Origin: Phoronis ovalis
Taxonomy: Eukaryota; Phoronida; Phoronidae
Direction: 5' to 3'
DNA: 16,426 nt
Assembly (NCBI GenBank): GCA_028565635.1
Contig: JAOXYB010023803.1
Coordinates: 1 to 16,426 of the forward strand
Under the pieces are notes generated by a model. That model was not told the origin of the DNA, did no database searches, and was given only the letters and a program-made list of their open reading frames with translations. Below, piece by piece: positions 9,301-16,426 of the stretch. Every line of letters begins with the position of its first letter. The first letter of the stretch is position 1. Both the position numbers and the translations under genes were made by a program.

Positions 9301-10256
9301 ATAACGCTTTCGTAGTCTCATAATAACTGCTTTACATGATCAGCTTTATATTTGGCACAGGTACATGTAAGTTACAGGTCAAAAATGCAGAACTGTTATA
9401 AATTAACCTTGATTACTTCCAATATGGTCAATTTGCAGCCATATTTGTTCCCAAGAGGCACGTCATCTTGCATCAATTGCAGGAAAGACTAGAGTATTCA
9501 AAGGTGGATTCACAAAGGCTGTAGGCTGTAGGCTGATGGGTATAATAGGCTAAGTGACATTTTAGAATGACCTTGCAAAGTTGCTTAATTGCCAATCCGA
9601 ATCTTTGACATTTTCGTTGTGTGTAACACTTTATTGCCTTACAATAATTCCTTCAGCTTCATATTCCATACAAGTATAGGTCAAAGTGAAGGTCAGATAT
9701 AATTATGACCCGGATTACTTCAAATGTGGCCGACTGATGTCTACGTTTGTTCTCGAAATTCTATGTCACAATAACAACTTTAGTTTTTATCTGATCAGCT
9801 TCGTATTTGATGCAGGGTATGTATAAATCAAAGTGCATGTCAAATTTACTTTTGACTCAGATTAGTTTCAAAATGGCCAACTGGTTTCCATGTTTATTCC
9901 CAAGAGGTCATGTCACTTTGATTTGCGTAGCAGAAAGACGAAGCATAGCCTAGATGATTTAAAGTTAGATTGGAGAAGGCCATAGGTTGTTGTGCGTAAT
10001 AGGCTAGATGACATTTTAAAATGACTCTTAGGAAGTGGGTCAAATGCCGATCCGAATTTTCAAAAATTTTTGTGTATAATACTTTCTATGTGTCACAATA
10101 ACTGCTTGAATTGTTATCCGATCAGCTTCATATTTGCTACAGGATAAGTATTAGTCACCATGCAAGTCAGTTGTAGTTTTGACACAGATCACTTGCAAGA
10201 TGGCTAACTGGTGGCCATATTTGTTCCAAAGAGGGCATGTCAGTTTCCACCACATA
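6341..10256 (+). repeat. A/B repeat array, plus orientation, main block
   Basis: About sixteen A modules can be located by variants of 'cagcttcagtttttat' + 'tgatcagctt' + 'acagggtaaa', near 6345, 6640, 6765, 7045, 7358, 7504, 7790, 8060, 8305, 8625, 8880, 9000, 9330, 9650, 9780 and 10105. Spacings fall into two groups, about 245-330 bp (A plus B) and about 120-146 bp (A only). The A-to-A junctions carry variants of 'ttctcgaaatt.tatgtcacaat'. B modules carry 'gacgattcaaaggtggattc', 'gtggg.gtaataggctaggtgac' and 'aatgaccttgagaagt'. The units are strongly diverged. Open frames here on either strand are not conserved between units, so I see no genes. The array is cut by the hAT element at 10265. 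Confidence 0.9.
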
Positions 10257-10264
10257 CCTGAACG
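10257..10264. repeat. Target-site duplication, left (hAT element)
   Basis: CCTGAACG immediately precedes the CAGGG end of the element. The right copy is CCTGAATG, a single C-to-T change at a CpG, as expected from deamination. Confidence 0.85.
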
Positions 10265-10339
10265 CAGGGTTTTAGCCAAAAATAGAAAGTTACCAGTCAT
10301 GTATTGTATTTAAAATTTATTTAGTAGTCATGGGTCCAG

Positions 10340-10358
10340 GCGGTGGCTCTGCCACCGC
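10340..10358. repeat. Subterminal GC-rich hairpin of the hAT element
   Basis: GCGGTGGC-TCT-GCCACCGC is a perfect 8-bp stem with a 3-nt loop, set in otherwise AT-rich DNA 75 bp from the left end. Subterminal short palindromes are common transposase-binding or regulatory sites in hAT elements; the role here is inferred. Confidence 0.7.
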
Positions 10359-11928
10359 ATGAGGGGTGGAGGTCCTTTGTAATGGTCCCTGGAAGCCTAG
10401 CTATTTTCATCCCCTCTGGTAGCTTCTCTGATCTCTCCTCTAAGCTTTTTCCTCAGTTTTACATATATTAAAAAGTGATATTTTGGCTGAGATTTTTCTT
10501 TAGGACACTAAATGTATAACTCACAAATTCATTTCTGAGAATAGAGAAAAATGTAGAGAGTAGACAATAAGGCTGAAGAATTTTTTGAGAACCAACACCC
10601 AGAATGTTTTTTATTCTGGTGCCCACCACTAAGAAACTAGTTCCAATTAAGATAAGCCCCCACCACTCACATTTCAAAGAAAAAATGTTTTAACAAAATG
10701 TCTCTAACACAGATTATATTTTATAAATTTCCTATATAAATTGTTTTAAAACTATAAGCTCGCAAAGTCAAAAATTTGTTTTAAAATTAATAGACCATAT
10801 TATTATCAGATATAGGGATAGAAATTTATATAGGGATCTAAACTCATATATAAACTCAATTTTTAACAAAGAAAATTTTTAAAATACAACAAGGGTCTAA
10901 ACTTAGGCTACAAAACCGTTCGTTTTTAAGCTACTTTAGAAGACTATCGACATATCGATATATTTAAAGAATTAATAGATTTTTTGTTGTTTTCCCTGAA
11001 CATGTATAAAATAAAATGTATAAAAAAATACTTGCATGAGTTGGAACTGGACTCAACAAAATTCAGATTCCTGGGCAAGTTTCTAATAAATATGTGTGGT
11101 CCTGACATGTATATGATCATTTTGAAACCTCTATTGAAACATTTGCTTTGATCTGACAGGTCCTTTACTCTAGTAGCATATGAGAATATTCTACTAAGCT
11201 TGGGGTGCAATAACTATAATCTTAAAAATATCCGCTTTCATACGATAATTTCGAAAATTTCAATATGGAAAATCACAATAACATTTGTAAAAAACACCTG
11301 GTACAGCTTTTCCCAAAAATACATCAAAAAATCAGCGAGAAATAATAAAAACAACTAAAAGGCAAATTTCTTTCTTGCAAAAAATGGGATCTACCACATT
11401 TAGTCCCTTGGATAGAGCCAAGTTTTATCCCAAACACTTAGTTACTGTTAGTTATACCAGTTGAATGTACATTTGTAATACTGTAACAACATACTGCAGG
11501 ATAGGCACGGCAGTTTATCATGTATCGTTTTATTGAAATATAATTTGGATAATCAGTCAAAAGCTCTTGAAAGGTATGCCTTTACTGCCTGCTGTTTTTT
11601 AGTTTATTTTAGCGTCAGCCTATAAATTCTAATCTCAGTCATTACTGGATCAGTCCTAGTTGGGAATTGCCTTAAAGTAACCCCTGAAATTACAGAGATA
11701 CATTGTATATTCAAAAACACATGTTAGGGAATAATGCCGCTGAAGCCTAAAACAGGATAGCTGATGTTTGTATGATCTGTTAGTTTGGTACCAATCACCC
11801 ATCAAATGGATTTATTTGAAATTGTATTTGTACCACCGATAATACCAACTAGTATACTAAAAATACCTATCATCAGTAATATTTTTTTCTGCCCCCAAAA
11901 TTTTTGACCGTCAATTGAAAATTATAAC

Positions 11929-11942
11929 CCGTCATTTGACGG
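11929..11942. repeat. Subterminal palindrome near the right hAT end
   Basis: CCGTCA-TT-TGACGG is a 6-bp perfect stem, 27 bp from the right end. A related 'ccgtcaattga' lies about 20 bp further in, so the motif is repeated. Confidence 0.6.
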
Positions 11943-11969
11943 AATGACTGGTCGCTGGCTAAAAGCCTG

Positions 11970-11977
11970 CCTGAATG
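11970..11977. repeat. Target-site duplication, right (hAT element)
   Basis: CCTGAATG directly follows the element's last base and pairs with CCTGAACG at 10257-10264. Confidence 0.85.
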
Positions 11978-12730
11978 ACCAAACACCGACTAGACTATTA
12001 ATATGTGGATTCACAAAAAAACAAAAGGTAGTTGGGTTTATTAGGCTTGGTAGCATTTCAGAATCACATTGAAAAGTATGTCAAATGGTGATCCAAATCT
12101 TCAACATTTTTTATATACCATACTTCGGTTTACATATGAGACTTAAAGCAACTACTTCAAAAAGTGACTACCCACCAGGACTGCAAATCTCGTACAACCT
12201 AGAACATGTTCTGATTTTAGGGATTTGATGGGCATCAACTTCATATTGTGCATAAGATAAATATAGGTCAAGTGCAATTTGGGAGGAATTGCTTCCAATA
12301 TGGACGACTGGCGATCAAGTTTGTTGTCAAGTTCTATTTGAGAGCTTGAAAACTATGATAGATGGAGATACTGTTCTAAGTCATAGGGTAAATCTACATC
12401 AAAGAACATGTCACTTGGGTTTGACCTGGATGACCTCCAATGTGGCCAACTGGCAGCAATGTTTAATCTCGACAAGTTATGAATACCTATATATTGAACT
12501 CTGATTGATGGAGAGACTGTTGTAAGACAAATTTAAATATTTATTTAAGTTCAAGTTTGATTTTGACCTGGATTACTTCCAGCCATAACTAGCAGCCTTG
12601 TTTATTCTAGACATAAGCTATTGCTGCCCACATCTTGAACACTCAGATAGATGGAGATATCGTTACAAGCCAAGCATATGGTTGTGCATCTTGTGAGCAG
12701 GTGACCTTGATGAGCATATGACCTTTGACC
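11978..12730 (+). repeat. A/B array after the hAT element, with about 145-bp variant units
   Basis: 11978-12120 continues the B module interrupted by the hAT element ('gactagactatta', 'gtggattcac', 'gaatcac.ttgaaaag'). From about 12240 the array changes to variant A units marked by 'gatagatggagata.tgtt' near 12347, 12493 and 12638, a regular period of about 145 bp. They keep 'tgacctgga.tac.tcca'. The frame at 12289-12504 runs through these units and is not a gene. Confidence 0.75.
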
Positions 12731-13051
12731 TTGACCAATGTAAAACAAAAAATTGTTTATTTAGCAATACAACATTTACATATGAAGATAACCCTTAATA
12801 TATGCCCAAATGCAGGTTTAATTTGATATTGGCTGACACTGGTTTTTAAATATTCAGCAAGTGTTTAGCAGTGTTTTGGACAAGCACCGTGTTACATTTT
12901 AATGTAAAGAAATAATCTGTTTACAATCTTTTTTGTATTAATAGGTTTATTAAACAGGTACCAGGAAGTCACTTGTTTGATACATGCCTGGAAATTTGGC
13001 AAAGCTATCTTTTAACTGCAAAGGCTAACTATTGTGATGATTTAATTTTAG
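12731..13051. other. Intron end before arrestin exon II
   Basis: AT-rich sequence without recognised repeats. It ends in 'tttaattttag', a weak pyrimidine tract and the acceptor AG for the exon at 13052. Confidence 0.6.
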
Positions 13052-13141
13052 CATCCAAGATCCAAGTCAGAAAGAGAATCTCGGTATAATTGTTCAATAC
13101 AAGGTCAAAGTTCGACTTATCCTTGGTCTATTGGGTTCTAG
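13052..13141 (+). CDS. Beta-arrestin, internal exon II (C-domain beta strands)
   Basis: This is a 90-nt internal exon that continues the arrestin reading frame from the exon at 4273-4419. Its first base completes the split codon AT|C; 29 codons follow; the last two bases (AG) before the donor GTAAGT at 13142 remain for the next exon. The translation includes DPSQKENLGIIVQYKVKVRL and ends LILGLLGS. In the family this segment directly follows LASST and forms the strand in which 'GIIVSYKVKVKL' is typical of beta-arrestins. 'DPSQKENLGIIV' matches my memory of invertebrate non-visual arrestins. The next exon should encode the '..ELPF.LMHP' strand, and no convincing candidate lies in the remaining 3.3 kb. 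Together the two exons cover roughly 79 residues of an approximately 400-residue protein. Confidence 0.92.
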   Translation, partial: HPRSKSERESRYNCSIQGQSSTYPWSIGF

Positions 13142-13519
13142 GTAAGTCACACTTAAACTTTATAATTGCAGTTTCTATTTGGCCAAGTTTGAATAGTTTG
13201 TTATTTCTACTGAAGAAAGAGTTATCTACCATGTTTTATATGTTGATCATGAGGCTTAATAGCATCATGCATGGGGGTGATCAAAATTCCTAAGATTACT
13301 TCCAAATAGCTGTCAAGTCGCACATAAATCGTATGTAATATTTAAACTGAACTACATTTATTTAGACCAGTTATAAAACTATTAGCATTAAACTCACATC
13401 ATATATTGATGTGGCAATAATTATAAATGTACTAACATTGCAGTCCTATTCTCAAGATTATTTTGTATATTAGAACTTCAAAGTCAGAATTTCACCAGCG
13501 TTTCTGCAGGCCTGGCCTA
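13142..13519. other. Arrestin intron following exon II, first part
   Basis: The donor GTAAGT is at 13142-13147. The following sequence is AT-rich with no recognised feature; the frame at 13090-13293 simply continues the exon into the intron in another register. The intron probably extends to the window end and beyond. Confidence 0.6.
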
Positions 13520-14045
13520 CACGTGGGCAAGTCTAAAAGTAGGTCAAACACCAATATGAAACTCATCGATTTTTTTCTCATGCGTCAGCCTATTTTTAGC
13601 CAGATCTTGAAAATAGTAATACATAGAGAGATCACTTTAATTTATAAAAAGAGGCCAAAATGCAGGTCAAGTTTGATTTTGTCCTGTATCGCTTCCAGTA
13701 TGGATGACTTGTTATGACCATATTTGTTTCCAAGATTGACATTTATAGATTTTTTATATGTCCAATTGTATGAAAGCTATATATTAGTGGGTGTTATGGG
13801 CTATATCTGTTATATGCTGAAAACTTTGATGCGTAAAGATATTACGTCTAGTATAGCCGACTGGAAGCCATGTCTGTTCTGGATGTGGTACGTCATGGTA
13901 TATCCGTAACTAGAAATTCAATGATTTGAAGGAAGACATATGAAGGTCATAGGTAGGCGGGTGTTAGAGACAATGTGATATTTTGGAATGACCTGAAAAA
14001 TAGGTCAAATAACTATCTGAAATTTTGACATTTTTTTCAAAGTGA
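13520..14045 (+). repeat. Decayed A/B repeat fragments
   Basis: Remnants in plus orientation include 'gtctaaaagtaggtcaaac' (about 13530), 'aaaatgcaggtcaag' and 'gcttccagtatggatgac' (13655-13710), 'tagccgactggaagccatg' (about 13855) and 'gaatgacctgaaaaatagg' (about 13985). They are much more worn than the main array. The open frames at 13463-13717 and 13724-13909 are by-products. Confidence 0.65.
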
Positions 14046-15335
14046 AACTACACTGTTCGAAATAAATTTAAAAGATTGTCTTAGATGTTGGATATCTGAT
14101 CAATTCTTAAAAATCTGTTAAAAATGTGGCGGCACTACGGTCATAGTTGTTATGGTTTCAACATTAATTTGACTAAAATAAGTGTGCTGACCTGCAATAT
14201 CTAGCCTAGCCATGTTGCTTGCACCAGTTTAGCCCACATTAACTGTCTACATTCAAATCCAATAAATATCCATCAATATAAGATTAGAGATAATTTTAGA
14301 ATTGAAGTAAAATACGATTTGAACAAAGGTCAGGACATTTATATGTACTGTGACTCAAATGGGGCTGTCTGTCAGTTTTTACCTAAAAACACTCATATGG
14401 CCTAGACACAATGCGCACAAACAGTTTTGTACTAAAACATATTGGAACAAAATGTAAACAGCTTTGATATAATATTTGCATAAACAAAAATAAGGAAGGA
14501 ATTAAACGATTCTCTTTCCCAACTGCCATGTTATTTTATTTTATAATTCGAGGAAATAATATTTAATTTAACAACTGTCCGGCACCCCTTTGTCTTGATG
14601 GGTTTTCCTAAAAAAAGGAGATAATTCTTCATTATTTAACAATTTTCCGTTGCAGACTTCCAACACACCCTTTAGTGAAAAATGTTGTTATTGCTGCTTA
14701 TAGGATATGCTTTGTAACTTTATTATGGTCCTTGGTATGGTTATGTAAACAAATGGAAATTTACCTTATGTAGCTAATATTAATTGTTCCAAGGAGCAAG
14801 AAACTATAGGCAACAAGAGTATTAAATAGAAAGGTAAATAATAGTAATGTGATTTTCAATTGTGACGTGTTTTCGAAGAAATAGGCCATTAACGATATTT
14901 GGTAATGGTATCATTAGTTCTTTATTGTTAGCTTTGTTTCTATGTAAATATTGTGAGTGCGTGTAAGGAACATAGTTATTTTTAAGGTATATAAGGTTTA
15001 AATTGTGCCATACTTTTAGAAATATACATCAATTAACGTTAAGTCTTTTGAAGTGTATCTCGTCTGCAACGTGAACGCCTAGAAGTATTTGTGTTTGGTA
15101 ATAGATGAGAGATATGTTATGTAAGTTACTTTTTTTGTTTGCACCTGCATTAAGAAGTTAAATATAATTAAAGTTGGATGAATATGTAGTTCGTGATGGT
15201 GTAATCCTTGCCTCGAATAGTACATCTTGATGTCATGTGTTAACACACAATATCTGCTTACATTTAACCTATGATTCTATCTTGCAAATTGTTGTGCAAT
15301 TGTGTTGCAATACACTCTTATTGAATATAAGGCAA
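14046..15335. other. Intronic DNA without recognised gene or repeat
   Basis: I see no coding exon and no A/B units in this 1.3 kb. A TATAAGG sequence near 14989 and the pair cgttgcagac (14648-14657) / gtctgcaacg (15062-15071) gave a passing impression of a solo LTR or short element. No matching ends or target duplication were found. Confidence 0.45.
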
Positions 15336-15655
15336 TTTAAATTACTCTGTGCGAGTTGTAGGAAAGACGAAACATCAACTGGACGATTCGAAGGACATAA
15401 GCTGGTGGGCGTCATACGTTAGGTGACATTTTAGAATGACCTTGAAAAGTGGGTCAAATGGCGATTTTAATCTTCGACATTTCTCTTTTTACGTAAAACT
15501 GTCTTTATCTTGCAATAACTGTTTCAGCTTTATATTTGGTACAGGACAAAGTGCAGATAAGTATAATTCTGATCAAGATCAAATCCAATATGGCTGACTG
15601 ACATGTTTGTTCTCGAAATTGTATGTCGCAATAACAGCTTCAGTTTTTAAGCTCA
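15336..15655 (+). repeat. A/B repeat fragment next to element copy 2
   Basis: A B module ('gtaggaaagacgaaac', 'ctggacgattcgaagg', 'gaatgaccttgaaaagtgg') is followed by an A module ('atatttggtacagg', 'ccaatatggctgactg'). Then comes an A-to-A junction ('ttctcgaaattgtatgtc') and the first bases of another A module ('cagcttcagtttttaa'). It breaks off inside that module, where the ORF-bearing element begins. Confidence 0.85.
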
Positions 15656-16426
15656 TCAGCACAAGCTGTGCTGAAGAGCCTTATTGGTATTGTCTGTGTC
15701 GACAACTTTTTAGGCTGATTACTTTTTTGGTGTGTCAGGTATTCGTGTGAGTAATGTAGTATTTTAATTGTATGACAGTTTGGATAGTTTGGTTTACAAT
15801 AATGTATTGCTTTTAGTTTGTTTAATAGATAGTGTGCTATTTGGACATTTATGGTATAAGGGGTGAGATTAAGGTTTAAGAAGCTCATATATATATTGTA
15901 AATTAGCTGTTGGAAGAAAATATAGTTAGTTATTTGATAAGTTAGATCGAAACAGAACATGTTTTGGCAGTGGGATATAACACTTTGAGACCATTGGAAT
16001 TTGATGGTTTCCATGATTATTTGAGGGGTAGTGTAAGCTATATTTCTCGAATGGGAAACTTAAGAATCACATACAAAGATTTGGATTCGGAATATGTGTA
16101 TCTAATGAGAGAATCAAATTTTCTGGGACAATGTGAGATTAAACCAGTTAAATATATACATGTACCTGTTAATAACATTCATGTGTTTGAGGGCAATAGT
16201 CCTGCTACTGTCAGCAAACGTCATATTGGAACATACCACGGGCAACGTTGAATTTTCACCTTGTCCAGACTAGTATTCTGACTCGTTGGACTCTTGTTGT
16301 CTAACCAGATGTAGTTTATTGCTTGCAATGAACTTGAGAGGATACTTCAATTTACATTTCGATATATATGTTTTGTTCCAATTAACTTATGTAGTCCGTA
16401 TAGTGCAACAGCAAACAAAATAAATA
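15656..16426 (+). mobile_element. Unidentified ORF-bearing element, copy 2
   Basis: The element starts at or near the palindrome TCAGCACA-AGC-TGTGCTGA (15656-15674) and carries the same leader as copy 1, but with a single 50-bp block where copy 1 has two. A decayed open frame follows (15946-16251). Similarity to copy 1 supports it only to about 16100; beyond that no second copy exists in the window, and the 3' end may lie outside. The minus-strand frame 15640-16014 is a shadow. Class unknown. Confidence 0.55.
15946..16251 (+). pseudogene. Element ORF, copy 2, start codon lost
   Basis: From the position aligned to copy 1's ATG the frame is open for 101 codons to TGA at 16249-16251, but the start reads ATC (I-ETEHVLAVGYNTL). 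The in-frame TAG just upstream (15943-15945) is shared with copy 1. The predicted chain continues RPLEFDGFHDYL, RGSVSYISRMGN, LRITYKDLDSEYVYLM and then EIKPVKYIHVPVNN, and ends KRHIGTYHGQR. I recognise no family, signal peptide, membrane segment, zinc knuckle or catalytic motif. The stretch with aromatic and hydrophobic alternation looks like an ordinary soluble beta-rich domain, which is an impression only. The frame might also continue by frameshift beyond the TGA. Confidence 0.5.

Larger units (their letters stand above)
10265..11969. mobile_element. Non-autonomous hAT-type DNA transposon
   Basis: The left end is CAGGGTTTTAGCC at 10265. The right end, as reverse complement from 11969, is CAGGCTTTTAGCC, so 12 of 13 bases match. 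A further shared block, ACCAGTCAT, lies inside both ends at different spacing. The element is flanked by 8-bp near-identical duplications, and both the 8-bp size and the CAG(G)-type ends are hallmarks of hAT transposons. It interrupts a B module: removing it and one duplication joins 'catgtcagtttcc..' to 'gaatgacc..ccgactagac', which reads as a continuous B unit. In its 1705 bp I find no transposase; the minus frames 10468-10677 and 10944-11210 show no hAT dimerisation or catalytic motif. The element is probably an internally deleted or satellite copy. Confidence 0.88.
4420..13051 (+). other. Arrestin intron, 8632 bp, phase 2
   Basis: The intron is bounded by GTAAGT at 4420 and 'ttaattttag' ending at 13051. 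It interrupts the codon AT|C (Ile), so joining the flanking exons keeps the frame and gives LASST followed by IIQDPSQKENLG, as expected for arrestin. It is mostly repeats: two plus-oriented A/B arrays, an ORF-bearing element and a hAT-type element. 4420-4869 is plain AT-rich sequence in which I recognise nothing; the open frames at 4483-4665 and 4555-4797 there have no recognisable product. Confidence 0.88.

Noticed and set aside
4870-10256. CRISPR or bacterial repeat array
   Set aside because: Units are 120-330 bp, diverged and without unique spacers; the surroundings are spliced eukaryotic sequence.
10468-11210. Minus-strand open frames inside the hAT element as transposase
   Set aside because: They are short (69 and 88 codons), AT-biased, and lack any hAT catalytic or dimerisation motif.
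14648-14760. Possible next arrestin exon after 'gttgcag' (frame RLPTHPLVKN..)
   Set aside because: Only L-P and H-P loosely echo the expected 'ELPF.LMHP'; the following residues do not fit and no suitable donor was found.
14648-15071. Solo LTR or short element bounded by cgttgcagac / gtctgcaacg with a TATAAGG
   Set aside because: The pair is only 10 bp, there is no TG..CA end structure or target duplication, and the same 10-mer also occurs by chance at 1540.
15650-15700. Hammerhead-ribozyme-like motif (CTGATGAG on the minus strand, or CTGAAGAGCC on the plus strand)
   Set aside because: The required GAAA after stem II is missing on both strands, and copy 1 does not preserve the motif.
15640-16014. 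124-codon minus-strand open frame
   Set aside because: It is antisense to the leader and ORF start of element copy 2, begins in repeat sequence, is not kept in copy 1 and has no recognisable product.

Overview
This is eukaryotic, almost certainly animal, DNA: AT-rich, without bacterial gene organisation or long open frames, and filled with diverged interspersed repeats. Only two stretches look like functional coding sequence, and both are spliced exons. They lie at 4273-4419 and 13052-13141 on the + strand, are bounded by AG acceptors and GTAAGT donors, have compatible phases, and encode adjacent parts of the C-terminal domain of a beta-arrestin. The protein resembles invertebrate non-visual (kurtz-type) arrestins. 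The repeat types, such as elements with ATGCCC...GGGCAT ends and a 'gttctgtccgt..ccgtccgtcc' motif, remind me of mollusc genomes, especially bivalves. That assignment is an inference from memory and is tentative.

Layout. 1-1540 is an array of a two-module (A/B) repeat in minus orientation, with a higher-order period of about 476 bp. 1541-4272 is upstream arrestin intron. It holds a diverged dispersed-repeat pair and a Tc1/mariner-type non-autonomous element (2200-3800, TA duplications), which appears to have inserted into a much smaller inverted-repeat element (2026-3839). 4273-4419 is arrestin exon I. The intron at 4420-13051 (8.6 kb) carries the same A/B family in plus orientation (4870-5530, 6180-10256, 11978-12730). 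It is interrupted by copy 1 of an unidentified ORF-bearing element (5533-6150) and by a hAT-type element (10265-11969) with an 8-bp target duplication. 13052-13141 is arrestin exon II. 13142-16426 is downstream intron, with decayed A/B fragments (13520-14040, 15340-15655) and copy 2 of the ORF-bearing element (15656 to at least about 16100, perhaps to the window end).

The window is therefore an interior piece of one host gene, expanded by nested repeats. The repeats do not form a system with arrestin; they are passengers in its introns. The least explained items are the ORF-bearing element, whose two copies seem to encode the start of a protein I cannot place, and the A/B array, with its alternating module order and a conserved hairpin in each unit. 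I see no RNA genes, CRISPR arrays, intact transposase or complete gene. The other upstream and downstream arrestin exons were not found and are presumed to lie outside the window.
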